Shown here: positions 9,384 to 18,027 of the stretch, in pieces
Numbering within the stretch: position 1 is the first letter of the stretch
Layout: every line of letters starts with the position of its first letter
NCBI RefSeq assembly: GCF_008831085.1
Contig: NZ_WBJY01000001.1
Span: 310,001-374,000, forward strand
Source: Pseudoclavibacter endophyticus
GTDB taxonomy: Bacteria > Actinomycetota > Actinomycetes > Actinomycetales > Microbacteriaceae
Reading direction: 5' to 3'
DNA: 64,000 nt
Notes under the pieces: generated by a model
What the model saw: the letters and a program-made list of their open reading frames with translations, nothing else
Database searches by the model: none
Told to the model about the DNA's origin: nothing
Program-made: the position numbers and the translations under genes

Positions 9384-9739
9384 TTCCCGAGCACTGGATC
9401 GAGCACCGCAGGCCCGACGGTGAGCGACTCGGATGGATCGTTCCGGTCGGCGACGGCTTTGGCACCGTGGATGCGCTCGGGCGCATCGATATCGAGGGGC
9501 CGGTCGACTGGTTCGACGCCGAGCGATCACTCGACGAGCGCGGTCTCGGCTACCTCGCCGACCGATACATGCTCCGGCAGCCCTGCGGAAATGAGCGGCC
9601 CGTGCGCATCGGCGAGCTCCGTGACGACGAACTCGTCGTGGTGGCCGACGAGTTCGGGGCGGCGTCGGCCGTCGGCGCCAACCCCGCCCGCATCTCGCTG
9701 CCGTTCCCGGCGCCCGACTCGCTGCAGCGCCCCGAGTAG
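9380..9739 (+). CDS. Conserved-type hypothetical protein, 119 aa
   Basis: A small acidic soluble protein that overlaps the DUF2071 gene by four bases (ATGA). It begins MIPEHWIEHRR and has a strand-rich pattern with G.I.PVGDGF and a WFDAERSLDERGL segment. I do not recognise a named family. Coupling and the absence of other frames support a real gene. A function linked to the DUF2071 protein is only a guess from position. Confidence 0.7.
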   Translation: MIPEHWIEHRRPDGERLGWIVPVGDGFGTVDALGRIDIEGPVDWFDAERSLDERGLGYLADRYMLRQPCGNERPVRIGELRDDELVVVADEFGAASAVGANPARISLPFPAPDSLQRPE

Positions 9740-10015
9740 GCGCCGGGGCGCCGCGCACCGGCTCCGCGGCACCGGGTGGGCGAGTGAGGCGCGCCATGTG
9801 CCGGCCCACACTCGTGCGCCGCGGCGGTTGCGAACGATCCCATCCGTCACCCGCACGTGTCAGTCGGCCGTGTGCTGGTTCGCACATTGCCGATAAAGTG
9901 CCACCGGCGGGCCCCAACCAGGCGCCGCGTTCCCGCCTCGACGACCGCGACGTGGTCGAGGCTGAAGCCGGTCAGACAGTGGGCCCGGAGATGAGCCCTC
10001 GAAAGGAAGAACCGT

Positions 10016-10540
10016 ATGAGCCAGCCCAAGGTGGTCGAATTCCAGGACGACACGATGCTCGTCCGCAAGACGTTCGCCCAGTTCCCGTCGGGTGTATCGG
10101 TGCTCGCCATCGACAAGGACGGTGACAAGCACGCCCTTGTGGCGTCGTCGTTCATGGTCGGCGTGTCGCTCGAGCCCTGCCTCGTGGCCGTGGCGGTGCA
10201 GAAGTCATCGGAGACCTGGGACGAGATCAAGGACGCCGCTTCGATCGGCGTGTCGATCTTTGGCAAGGGCCAGGGCGACCTCACCCGCAAGCTCGCGGGC
10301 AAGGACCGCGCCGCGCGCTTCGCCGACGTCGCGGTCGACGTCGACCACAGTGGTGCCGTCTTCATCGAGGGTGCCGCCCTGTGGCTGGAGACGAAGATCC
10401 ACTCGGTGTCCGAGGCCGGCGACCACTGGATGGCGCTGCTCGAGGTCACCCGCATGGGCGTCGGCGAGAACGAGCCGCTGATCTGGCACGGCGCCAAGTT
10501 CCGCGAGCTCGTCGCGGAGGACTCGATCGACGTGCAGTAG
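10016..10540 (+). CDS. Flavin reductase-like domain protein
   Basis: A 174-residue flavin-reductase-like (FMN-binding split-barrel) protein. The early F..FPSGV.V segment, SSF..VSLEP.LV.V and a late ALLEV are the usual signature of the family that supplies reduced FMN/FAD to two-component monooxygenases. No monooxygenase partner is adjacent, so the physiological partner is unknown. AAAGGAAG lies 7 bases upstream of ATG 10016. The gene is monocistronic and ends at a hairpin near 10571-10628. Confidence 0.82.
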   Translation: MSQPKVVEFQDDTMLVRKTFAQFPSGVSVLAIDKDGDKHALVASSFMVGVSLEPCLVAVAVQKSSETWDEIKDAASIGVSIFGKGQGDLTRKLAGKDRAARFADVAVDVDHSGAVFIEGAALWLETKIHSVSEAGDHWMALLEVTRMGVGENEPLIWHGAKFRELVAEDSIDVQ

Positions 10541-10570
10541 TCGCGAGAACCGGCCGCGTCCGCACCACGT

Positions 10571-10628
10571 GAAGACGCCCCTGCGCACCCGACGATGCCA
10601 CCGGCATCCGGATGCTCTGGGGCGTTTT
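10571..10628. terminator. Stem-loop between convergent genes
   Basis: GACGCCCC at 10574-10581 pairs with GGGGCGTT at 10619-10626, with a smaller nested GCATCCGGATGC dyad inside, followed by TTTT. It lies between the flavin reductase (+) and MFS (-) genes and could serve both. Confidence 0.6.
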
Positions 10629-10692
10629 CGCGTCTCGGCGCAGACGGCGGCGTACGGCCCCACGGCTGCGGGGTGTCACCGGCGTACGACGA

Positions 10693-12012
10693 CTATGGAG
10701 CGGCCGCCGGCCCCTTCGTGGCTGAGACGCCGGACGGCGATGCGATAGGGCGAGCCGCCGCGGGCGGCGCGGCCGGTGTCGCCGCGGGGATGAGCACGAG
10801 CGCGAAGAGCAGCGCGAGCACGATGAGCGCCGCGACCATCGCGACCGTTCCGATCCAGCCGAACGCGACGTAGAGCACGCCACCGAGGAACCCGAACACG
10901 CTCGAGCCGAGGTAGTAGTTGAAGTTGTAGATGGCGCTCGACTGGGCGCGCCCCCGGTGCGGGATGCTGCCCGCGATGCCGGATGCGACCGAGTGCGCGG
11001 CGAAGAACCCGCCGGTCATGACGATGAGGCCGGCAAGGATGAGCCAGACGGGCGCCGCGAGCGTGAGCGCGGTGCCGGCGAGCATGACGAGGGTGCAGCC
11101 GAGGAGCACGTACTTGCGCGGGAAGCGCGCGGCGAGCGAGCCGGCGATGGGTGACGTCGCGGAGCCCGCGAGGTAGGCGAGGAACGCCAGCCCGACCAGC
11201 CACGTCGGGAGTCGGTACGGGTCGGCGAGCAGTCGGAAGCCGAGGAAGTTGTACATGGCGACGAATCCGCCCATGAGCAGCATCGGCTGCGCGTAGACGC
11301 CGATGAGCGACGGCGTGCGCAGATGCGAGGCGACGTGCCCGAGCGTGGTCGTGACCTGCCGGGCGAACGCGATCTCACCCCGCCGCGGCGGGGTGAAGCC
11401 CCTCGGTTGCGGCACGACGGCGATGAAGGCGATGGTCGCGGCGACGGCGAGGATCGAAACGCCGAGCAGGCCGATGCGCCAGCCCAGCACGTCGCCGAGC
11501 GGGGCTGAGATGAGGCGCCCCGACAGTCCGCCGATCGTGTTGCCTGCCACGTAGGTGCCGGCCACGAGCGGTGCGACACGCGTCGCGATCTCTTCGTTCA
11601 GGTAGGCCAGCGCGACCGCCGGTACGCCGCCGAGGGCGATGCCCTCGAGTAGGCGCAGTGCGAGCGCCACTTCGAAGTAGGGCATGGCCGCGGTGATGAA
11701 ACCCAGCAGTGTTGCGCTCGTGACCGACCAGATCATGACGCGAACCCGCCCGAAGCGGTCGGCGACGAGCGACCACGGAATCGCCGAGAGGGCGACGCCG
11801 AGCGTGCCGAGCGAGACCATGAGCGACGCATGCGACGCCTCGACCTCGAACTCGGCCGAGATCTGCGGCAGCACGGCCTGCGGAGCATACAGCTGCGCGA
11901 AGGTGACGATGCCCGCGAACAGCAGCGCCAGGCGCACGTCGCGGAAGGCTCGCGTGCCTCGCTCGTGCCCGTCCCAAGCGTCACTGGGCGGGGGAGGGGG
12001 CACGGTCGTCAC
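10693..12012 (-). CDS. MFS transporter (YnfM-like efflux family)
   Basis: A 12-helix major facilitator of about 440 residues. After a polar, Pro-rich N-terminus the first helix reads ALLFAGIVTFAQLYAPQAVLP, as in the YnfM/arabinose-efflux-like drug:H+ subfamily. The motif-A-like loop between helices 2 and 3 has SLVADRFGR, and its second-half counterpart lies near AGSLAARFPRK. The likely role is proton-driven export of a small compound; the substrate is unknown. The start is set at GTG 12012 (GGTGGGA just upstream); GTG 12003 or TTG 12060 are alternatives. It is monocistronic. Confidence 0.85.
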   Translation of the reverse strand: MTTVPPPPPSDAWDGHERGTRAFRDVRLALLFAGIVTFAQLYAPQAVLPQISAEFEVEASHASLMVSLGTLGVALSAIPWSLVADRFGRVRVMIWSVTSATLLGFITAAMPYFEVALALRLLEGIALGGVPAVALAYLNEEIATRVAPLVAGTYVAGNTIGGLSGRLISAPLGDVLGWRIGLLGVSILAVAATIAFIAVVPQPRGFTPPRRGEIAFARQVTTTLGHVASHLRTPSLIGVYAQPMLLMGGFVAMYNFLGFRLLADPYRLPTWLVGLAFLAYLAGSATSPIAGSLAARFPRKYVLLGCTLVMLAGTALTLAAPVWLILAGLIVMTGGFFAAHSVASGIAGSIPHRGRAQSSAIYNFNYYLGSSVFGFLGGVLYVAFGWIGTVAMVAALIVLALLFALVLIPAATPAAPPAAARPIASPSGVSATKGPAAAP

Positions 12013-12164
12013 GTTCCCACCGTAGCGGGCTGAGTATCGCTCAGGAGAGCTGTGACGCAACGCTTCGGGCCGCGTCGCGGGTGACGGATCGCGCAGATTT
12101 GGCCGCCCGCGGCACGTGTGTGTAAGCTAGCCGTCGGTCGTTCGCCGGAAGGTGATACAGCCGT

Positions 12165-12237
12165 GCGCCCGTAGCTCAACGGATAGAGCATCTGACTACG
12201 GATCAGAAGGTTGGGGGTTCGAATCCCTCCGGGCGCG
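12165..12237 (+). tRNA. tRNA-Arg (anticodon ACG)
   Basis: A full cloverleaf: acceptor GCGCCCG (12165-12171) pairs with CGGGCGC (12230-12236), with discriminator G. TAGCTCAACGGATAGAGC forms the D arm. TCTGA-CTACGGA-TCAGA is the anticodon arm with ACG, and GGGGGTTCGAATCCCTC carries the T loop. ACG, read as ICG, decodes CGN arginine codons. CCA is not encoded. Confidence 0.97.
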
Positions 12238-12255
12238 CACTGGTTGAGACAGTCA

Positions 12256-12285
12256 CGAAACGCCCCGCACGCGCGGGGCGTTTCG
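12256..12285. terminator. Strong terminator after tRNA-Arg
   Basis: A perfect 13-bp stem pairs 12256-12268 with 12273-12285 (CGAAACGCCCCGC), with a 4-base loop and T residues in the 3' arm. It sits between the tRNA and the convergent amidase gene and probably works in both directions. Confidence 0.85.
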
Positions 12286-12290
12286 TCGTC

Positions 12291-13850
12291 TCAGGCGCGG
12301 GTCTCGTCGATCGTGGAGTCGGTCCCGGCGGCCTCGATGACGGCTCCCGCCGCGTAGAGCGTCGCCTCGGAGGAGTCGCCGCCGATGAGCTGGAGGCCGA
12401 CCGGGAGGTCGTTCGCGCCCGTGCCGGAGGGCACGCTGAGGGAGGGATGCCCCGAAAGGTCGGTCGGGCAGGTGTTGAGCACCGACGTGCCGCCGATGCG
12501 CGAGATGACCTCGACGAACGAGTGCCGCTCGGTCGACAGCTCCGTCGCGACCGTCGTCGTCGTCGGCGTCAGCAGCACCCGACCGTCGGCCGTCGCCTCG
12601 TCGAGCTGGCGCGTGAGCTCGATTCGCAAGTTCTGCGCCTTCGCGTAGTGCGCGCCGTGGTAGTGATCGCGCAGGTGCTCGGCGGCGAGGAGGTTGAGCT
12701 GCGTCAGCACCGGGACGAGGCGCGGCGACGTGCGGTATTGAGCCGAGTAGGTCGAGAGCGCCTGCGGGTCGATTCGGCCGCGATGAAAGTAGCCGGCGCC
12801 CGCAGAGTCGATCATGGCCCGCATGCTGAAGGTCAGCAGCCCGTTCTCGATCGGCCACGCCGATTGCCACAGGGGCACCGACACGTGCTCGATCGTGGCG
12901 CCGGCGTCGCGAAGCGCGTCGCAGGCGCGCTCGAAGCACTCGCGGACATCGTCGGAGCTCCACTCGACGGCCTCGTCGACCACGGCGAAGCGCAGGCCCT
13001 CGACCCCGCGTCCGATGCCCGCCTCGTAGTCGTCGACGACCGGGACGGAGCGCCGCCACTGCGGGTCGCGCCAGTCGGGGCCCACCAGGGCCTGCAGCAC
13101 GCGGGCGTTGGTCGCCACGTCGCGCGTCATCGGGCCGATGTGGTCGAGGGTGTGGTCGAAATACGTGAGCCCGTACGAGGGAACGAGGCCGTGCGTGGCC
13201 TTCATGCCGACGATGCCCGACCACGACGACGGGATGCGGATGCTGCCCGCTTCGTCGGCGCCGAGCGCGAAGTCGACCGCGCCCGACGCGACGGCGGCCG
13301 CCGATCCGGTCGAGGAGCCGCCGGTCGAGTACGCGGGGTTCTTCGGATTGAGGGCGGGGCCGTAGACGCTACCCTCGCCGCCGCCCATCGCCATGTCTTC
13401 GAGGTTGGTCTTGCCGACGATCGTGGCGCCGGCGGCAAGAATGCGCTCGACGGCGACGGCGTCCTCCGTCGGCACGAGCGTCGGCTGCATGCGCGACGCG
13501 TTGGTCATCGGTACCCCGGCGACCGCGATCGAATCCTTCACGGCCGCCGTGAGACCCGCGAGCGGCCCGTCCTCGGCGCCCTCGACCCGGCACAGGCGAA
13601 TGAACGCGTTGTACGGGTCTTCCTCCGCGGTCGGCGCGCGTCCGGGGTCCCGCCGCGGGAACGACACCGGCGGGGCGGCCGGCTCGGGCAGCTCGTCAAG
13701 GGTGTCGAACTCCCGCATCATGCCGGCGAGCACCGGAACGAGCTCGGCGGCCTCCTCGCGCCCGAGGTCGACGCCGCGGCGGCGCGCGTACTCCTGCAGT
13801 TCTTCGGCGTGCGGCGGGCGAACGTGGCCGTACTCCCGGTCCGGGCGCAT
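12291..13850 (-). CDS. Amidase signature family protein
   Basis: A 519-residue amidase of the GatA/peptide-amidase superfamily. The Ser-cisSer-Lys triad is visible: Lys105 in AAVKDS, Ser179 in the glycine-serine core GGSSTGSAAAVASG, and Ser203 in GSIRIPS. It would hydrolyse an amide or aryl ester. It is not a GatCAB subunit by context, since no gatB or gatC is nearby. GAGGAGGAA sits 7 bases before ATG 13850. The substrate cannot be told from sequence. It is monocistronic and convergent with tRNA-Arg. Confidence 0.87.
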   Translation of the reverse strand: MRPDREYGHVRPPHAEELQEYARRRGVDLGREEAAELVPVLAGMMREFDTLDELPEPAAPPVSFPRRDPGRAPTAEEDPYNAFIRLCRVEGAEDGPLAGLTAAVKDSIAVAGVPMTNASRMQPTLVPTEDAVAVERILAAGATIVGKTNLEDMAMGGGEGSVYGPALNPKNPAYSTGGSSTGSAAAVASGAVDFALGADEAGSIRIPSSWSGIVGMKATHGLVPSYGLTYFDHTLDHIGPMTRDVATNARVLQALVGPDWRDPQWRRSVPVVDDYEAGIGRGVEGLRFAVVDEAVEWSSDDVRECFERACDALRDAGATIEHVSVPLWQSAWPIENGLLTFSMRAMIDSAGAGYFHRGRIDPQALSTYSAQYRTSPRLVPVLTQLNLLAAEHLRDHYHGAHYAKAQNLRIELTRQLDEATADGRVLLTPTTTTVATELSTERHSFVEVISRIGGTSVLNTCPTDLSGHPSLSVPSGTGANDLPVGLQLIGGDSSEATLYAAGAVIEAAGTDSTIDETRA

Positions 13851-14130
13851 GCGTTCCTCCTCGTCATCGTGGTCGGAACCGTCTCAATGACAGTCTGCCT
13901 GAACGACGGTGTGGAATCCCCCGGGCTCACGGCGACGCCGATGCCTCCGTCGGTTGTCATGCCGTCGTCCTGGCGGACGATTTCATGGCGTGGCCTCGCC
14001 TGACCTCGATACAGTGCTTGAAGCCGTACCCCCGCGGCGCCAGGATGCGTCGACCGGCGCGCCATCAAGCTACGGATGTTCGACCTGACGGCGCTCGGCA
14101 CCGACGCGCCGATCACAATCAAGGAGCAGC

Positions 14131-15393
14131 ATGGGCTTCATCAAGGCATTTCAAGGCGCGATCGGCGGCATGTTCGCCGACCAGTGGGTCGACTTCCTCG
14201 TCCCGCCGACGGGGCTCGCCCCAACGGCCGCCCTGTTCCCGGCCGTCGCGAAGGGCACGGATGCCGGGCGCGGTGCGAATACGAAGGGCTCCGAGCACGT
14301 CATCACGAACGGCAGCAAGATCGTCGTGCCGGAGGGCTATGCGCTGCTGACCTTCCAGGACGGCGAGCTCACGGGTCTCATCGCCGAGCCCGGAGGGTAC
14401 GAGTACGCGTCGAACCACCAGCAGTCGCAGTCGGTCTTCACGGGCGGCGGTTTCATCTCGCCGACGGTGATGTCGTCGTGGGAGCGCTTCAAGTTCGGCG
14501 GCCAGCCCGCAACCCAGCAGCTCGCCTTCTACGTCAACCTCAAAGAGATCCCGAACAACCGCTTCGGCACGCAATCGGAGATCTACTGGGACGACGCCTA
14601 TCTCGGCGCCCAGGTCGGTGCGATCACTCGAGGCACGTACAGCCTGCGCATCATCGACCCGGTCCTCTTCGCCAAGCAGTTCGTTCCGTACGCCTATCTC
14701 GGCACCGACGCCCGCGTGTTCGACTTCGGCGACTTCGACAACGACGCGGCGACCCAGCTGTTCAACGAGGTCGTCTCGTCGCTCGCGCCCGCCTTCTCGA
14801 TTTACACGAATGACCCGAGCAAGGGCAACCGCATGGCCCGCATCCAGGGCGACTCGCTCGGCTTCGCGCAGTCGCTCTCGCATGCCGTCGAGCAGGCGTA
14901 TCAGTGGGCGAGCGGGCGCGGGCTCGTGATCTCGCAGGTCGCCATCCAGGCGATCGAGTACGACGAAGACACGCGCAAGCTGCTGTCCGACGTGAAGAAG
15001 GCGGATGCGCTCTCGGGAAATCGCGGGGCGTCGTTCCTGCAGCAATCCGTCGCGCGCGGCTTCGAGTCGGCAGGGCAGAACTCGGGTGGGCAGGGCATCG
15101 CCATGATGGGCATGGGCATGAACGCCGCGGGCGGCGCCATGAACTTCCAGCAGAACCCGAACCAGCCGGCCCCCTATCAGAATCCGTTCCAGCAGGGGCA
15201 GCAGCCGCAGCAACAGGCGTCGGCTCCGCAGGGCCAGCCCCAGCAGGGCCAGCCCCAGCAGACCTCGGGCGCACCCGCGACCGTCGACGACAGCGTGAGT
15301 CAGCTCGCGAAGTTCAAGCAGATGCTCGATCAGGGGCTGATCTCGCAGGACGACTACGACGCCGCCAAGCGTCGCGCGCTCGGGCTCGACTAG
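14131..15393 (+). CDS. SPFH/Band 7 protein, YdjI-like, with C-terminal SHOCT domain
   Basis: A 420-residue protein. Residues about 20-290 follow the SPFH 'virion core protein' group (B. subtilis YdjI-like): early FLVPP, KIVVPEGYALLTFQDGEL, then a long helical segment. A Met/Gly-rich stretch and a Gln/Pro-rich linker (about 325-390) lead to a SHOCT domain at the end (LAKFKQMLDQGLISQDDYDAAKRRAL). SPFH proteins build membrane-associated scaffolds. GGAGCAGC precedes ATG 14131. It heads a three-gene set with a zinc-ribbon membrane protein and a small membrane protein, echoing the B. subtilis ydjG-ydjH-ydjI envelope-stress genes, but with no PspA-like gene next to it. Confidence 0.87.
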   Translation: MGFIKAFQGAIGGMFADQWVDFLVPPTGLAPTAALFPAVAKGTDAGRGANTKGSEHVITNGSKIVVPEGYALLTFQDGELTGLIAEPGGYEYASNHQQSQSVFTGGGFISPTVMSSWERFKFGGQPATQQLAFYVNLKEIPNNRFGTQSEIYWDDAYLGAQVGAITRGTYSLRIIDPVLFAKQFVPYAYLGTDARVFDFGDFDNDAATQLFNEVVSSLAPAFSIYTNDPSKGNRMARIQGDSLGFAQSLSHAVEQAYQWASGRGLVISQVAIQAIEYDEDTRKLLSDVKKADALSGNRGASFLQQSVARGFESAGQNSGGQGIAMMGMGMNAAGGAMNFQQNPNQPAPYQNPFQQGQQPQQQASAPQGQPQQGQPQQTSGAPATVDDSVSQLAKFKQMLDQGLISQDDYDAAKRRALGLD

Positions 15394-15422
15394 TCACCGC
15401 AATTCCGAAGGACAGGCGTCAC

Positions 15423-17072
15423 ATGACCGGCCAACACCCACCCAGCCCGCCGGGAGGCCACAACCCCGTCGGCGGGCAGCGGCCAGTTGGCCCGGATGCT
15501 CCGGGAGGCGTCGGCTGGGCCGGTCACCCGGTCGCGCCGGGGCAGCAGGCGGCGCCGCCTGCCCACCCCGACCAGGCAGCGCCGCCGGCCCAGCCGGCAC
15601 CCGGCAGGCTGCCGCACCCGTACGAGAGCGCCCCGCAGACCGCGCAGGGCATGATCGACGGCGTCACGAGCCAGGGACTTCCGCCCGACTACGCGCCGCC
15701 CGCGGCGCCCGGCGGGCTCGTAAACCCGCACGGCTCGACCGCAGGACCAGCCGCCCCAGCGCAGCAGGCGCCGGTCCAGCAGGCGCCGGACCAGCAGGCC
15801 GGGGCCGCGCCGACGCCGGGGGACGCCAACGGTCCGCATCCCGACCTCGAATCGGTCTTGACCGGGGGGCCGAAGCGCCGGGTCGTCGACACCTCGTCGG
15901 GCCGAAGCGACGGGCTCGAGCGATGCCCGAAGTGCGGTTCGACGGACGTCGTGCACCGCATCGACAGCAGCATGCTCATGTGCACGTTCTGCCGCAACGA
16001 GTGGAACGAGACCTCGCTCGAGGCGAAGTTCGGCTTCGATTCGCCGATCGACCAGCTGCGCGGCACGCTGCTCGGATCGGGCGCCTCCAACACGCCCGAG
16101 TCGAGCGAAGCCGTCGTGACGCTCAAGTGCGGAGCCTGCGGCGCCGAGGTCGTGGTCAACACCGCCGAGGCCCTGCAGTCGCGATGCCACTGGTGCCGCA
16201 ACACGCTGTCGATCAACCAGCAATTGCCGAACGGCGCCGTACCGGACGGTGTGCTGCCGTTCTCGATCACCCGAGACGAGGCGATCAAGCGCATCGAGGA
16301 GTTCGTCAAGGCCCGCAAGTTCTTCGCGCATCCCACGTTCGTGAAGGAGTTCGCCGCGAGCGAGGTCGTCGGCGTCTACCTCCCCTACCTCACGGTCGAC
16401 GCGAACGCGTCGGTCGAGCTCGAGGGCCAGGGCGAGGTGCTGATCCGCACCCGGACCGTGTCGACGGGGTCCGGGAACAACCAGTCAAGCAAGACGGTGT
16501 ACGACGCCGACCTGTATCAGCTGGGACGGGCGTTCGACATCCTCGTCGACGACATTCAGCTCGAGTCGTCGCAGCAGCGCGCCGACCAGGACACCTCGCG
16601 CAACACGAACAACATCATCAACGCGATCCTTCCATTCGACGTCAAGCACGCGGTCACCTACAACGCGAACTACCTGCGGGGCTACACCTCGGAACGGCGC
16701 GACATGGATGTGCGACAGCTCATGCGCGCCGCCGACGAGCAGACCCTGTCGATCGCCCGCGCCCGCGCGAACGAGTCGACGCGCCAGTACAACCGCGGCG
16801 TGCGGTGGGAGCGGGAGTCGATCGCGGTGCATGGCACGCGCTGGCTCGCGCTCTACGTGCCCGTGTGGCTGTACAGCTACTACCAGGAGCGCAAGGACGG
16901 CCCCGGCCTGCTGCACTACGTGGCGGTCAACGGGCGAACCGGCGAGACGATGGGCAGCGTTCCCGTGCGGCAGGGCAGGCTCATCGGCATCTCGACCCTC
17001 ATCGGCGGCGTCATCACGGCGGCGAGCGTCGCGGTCGTCATCGGCGCCGCGATCGGAGGGTTCCTGTGGTGA
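15423..17072 (+). CDS. Zinc-ribbon membrane protein (YdjG-like)
   Basis: A 549-residue protein starting at ATG 15423 after GAAGGACA. Residues 1-150 are Pro/Gly/Gln/Ala-rich and probably disordered. Two zinc ribbons follow: CPKCG...CTFC near residues 168-192 and CGACG...CHWC near 238-262. A folded domain follows, and the C-terminus has a membrane helix (LIGISTLIGGVITAASVAVV...). Soluble domains are therefore probably cytoplasmic with a tail anchor. It matches the TFIIB-type zinc-ribbon proteins that accompany YdjI-like SPFH proteins. Its stop overlaps the next start (GTGA), which shows operon coupling. Confidence 0.82.
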   Translation: MTGQHPPSPPGGHNPVGGQRPVGPDAPGGVGWAGHPVAPGQQAAPPAHPDQAAPPAQPAPGRLPHPYESAPQTAQGMIDGVTSQGLPPDYAPPAAPGGLVNPHGSTAGPAAPAQQAPVQQAPDQQAGAAPTPGDANGPHPDLESVLTGGPKRRVVDTSSGRSDGLERCPKCGSTDVVHRIDSSMLMCTFCRNEWNETSLEAKFGFDSPIDQLRGTLLGSGASNTPESSEAVVTLKCGACGAEVVVNTAEALQSRCHWCRNTLSINQQLPNGAVPDGVLPFSITRDEAIKRIEEFVKARKFFAHPTFVKEFAASEVVGVYLPYLTVDANASVELEGQGEVLIRTRTVSTGSGNNQSSKTVYDADLYQLGRAFDILVDDIQLESSQQRADQDTSRNTNNIINAILPFDVKHAVTYNANYLRGYTSERRDMDVRQLMRAADEQTLSIARARANESTRQYNRGVRWERESIAVHGTRWLALYVPVWLYSYYQERKDGPGLLHYVAVNGRTGETMGSVPVRQGRLIGISTLIGGVITAASVAVVIGAAIGGFLW

Positions 17073-17407
17073 TCGAACTTCTCATCGACGCGCATGCGGC
17101 GCTGGGCGGAAGCGGCCTCCTCGAGGCATCGAACAGCGACAGCGAGGGCGGCGGCATCCTCGCGATTCTGGCGCTCGGGCCGCTCGCGGGCATCGGCTTC
17201 TACACGTGGACCTACCGGCGTTACCGCAACACCGACAAGCGGCACGTCTACGAGCACGAGACGGCGAGCGAGGTGCGCAACCCGCGAACCTACGACCGCA
17301 AGCTCAAGCACATTCGCGGCACGGATCGCAAGCGCATCAAGGGCGACAACTCGAAGAAGGCGACGCAGCGGCTTGGAGCGAACACGGCCATCCACCACGA
17401 TGCGTAG
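17069..17407 (+). CDS. Small membrane protein, YdjH-like
   Basis: A 112-residue protein read from GTG 17069, four bases inside the preceding gene, with GGAGGG 8 bases upstream. Residues about 28-47 form one membrane helix (GGILAILALGPLAGIGFYTW). A strongly basic tail with YRRYRNTDKRHVYEHETA and many Lys/Arg follows. It is the third member of the SPFH triad and probably the membrane partner of the other two. The GTGA overlap and basic cytoplasmic tail argue for a real gene. Confidence 0.75.
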   Translation: MIELLIDAHAALGGSGLLEASNSDSEGGGILAILALGPLAGIGFYTWTYRRYRNTDKRHVYEHETASEVRNPRTYDRKLKHIRGTDRKRIKGDNSKKATQRLGANTAIHHDA

Positions 17408-17493
17408 CGGCGGGCGCCCGCCCGCCGGTCGACGCTGGTCGGCTAGGGCGTGTCTCCTAGGTTCGTGGGGGTTCGGAGTGTGATGGTGGGCGG

Positions 17494-17700
17494 ATGAGCC
17501 GACGAAGTGCCTACCGCGGTCGAAATGTCATCGAACGCGGCGACAGCGACGTGAAGCAATGGCGCGGCCTGGCCACCCGCTACGACAAGCTCGGCCTGAC
17601 CTCGAGCGCCGGAGCCGTCCTCCGCGCCATCATCCAATGGCTCCAGCGGCTGGATCAGGCGTCGATTCCGGTGCGTGCACCACGAAGGGCTGATGGTTGA
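17494..17700 (+). pseudogene. Truncated IS5-family transposase, C-terminal part
   Basis: After ATG 17494 the reading frame contains YRGRNVIERG..DVKQWRGLATRYDKL. This is the conserved block round the last catalytic Glu of IS5-family DDE transposases (usually RNVVER.FNRLKQWRG.ATRYDK), with the expected Phe-Asn replaced. The N-terminal two thirds with both Asp residues are absent, as if a deletion joined the start codon region to the C-terminus. It cannot be active. True homology ends near base 17650, where the cargo ORF's 3' end overlaps it. Confidence 0.8.
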
Positions 17701-17968
17701 AGAAACCATTCCTCGCCTCGACCTCAATGTGCCGCCCCTCAGGGACCTCGATGCGCGACCCTGCAACTCCTAGAACACTGGCTGTGCCGCGATAGCGCGC
17801 ACCGACGCCAACTTCGTGTGAGCCCACAGTGACCTCAACTTGGAACGGTCGACTCCACCTCGCCTCATGGTCGATACCGTCCAAGCGAACAACAGGGCGA
17901 GCGAACAGCCGCAAGAACCACCCGTTGACCCAATGGGTACGAGGCGTGACAGTCACCGACGAGGTCAT
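17630..17968 (-). CDS. Cargo hypothetical protein inside IS-like element
   Basis: A 112-residue protein of unknown function on the strand opposite the transposase remnant. It starts at ATG 17968 (a weak GGGTGGTG lies upstream). It has a strand-rich, WFLRLFARPVV-containing N-terminal part, repeated HEV.V..RYRG pattern, and EVEARNG.FNHQPF near the end. It looks like a small beta-domain protein of a kind seen as uncharacterised proteins in actinobacteria. The last dozen residues are encoded in former transposase sequence, so the original C-terminus may be altered. No transposition role is apparent. Codon bias is less extreme than in the flanks. Confidence 0.6.
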   Translation of the reverse strand: MTSSVTVTPRTHWVNGWFLRLFARPVVRLDGIDHEARWSRPFQVEVTVGSHEVGVGARYRGTASVLGVAGSRIEVPEGRHIEVEARNGFFNHQPFVVHAPESTPDPAAGAIG

Positions 17969-18027
17969 GGCACCACCCTGCCATGCCCCCCCCGGGCGCG
18001 CGATCACACGCGGTTAGGAGACACGCC

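Larger units (their letters stand above)
17447..18027. mobile_element. Non-autonomous IS5-like element with cargo ORF
   Basis: Perfect 13-bp terminal inverted repeats (GGCGTGTCTCCTA at 17447-17459, its complement at 18015-18027) bound a 581-bp unit flanked by CTAG (17443-17446 and 18028-18031). CTAG-type duplication and these ends are typical of the IS5/IS427 group. Inside, the left end is followed by only the 3' part of a transposase gene, then an unrelated ORF on the opposite strand. It is therefore an internally deleted element that would need a transposase in trans. Removing the unit and one CTAG restores a simple join between two convergent genes. Confidence 0.85.

Noticed and set aside
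12291..13850. Amidase as GatA of the tRNA amidotransferase
   Set aside because: The signature residues fit the superfamily, but gatB/gatC are absent nearby and the N-terminal 90 residues differ from GatA.
17069..17407. The long frame 15923-17407 as one gene
   Set aside because: Its first 380 codons overlap the zinc-ribbon gene out of frame; only the part from GTG 17069, with its own ribosome site, is coding.
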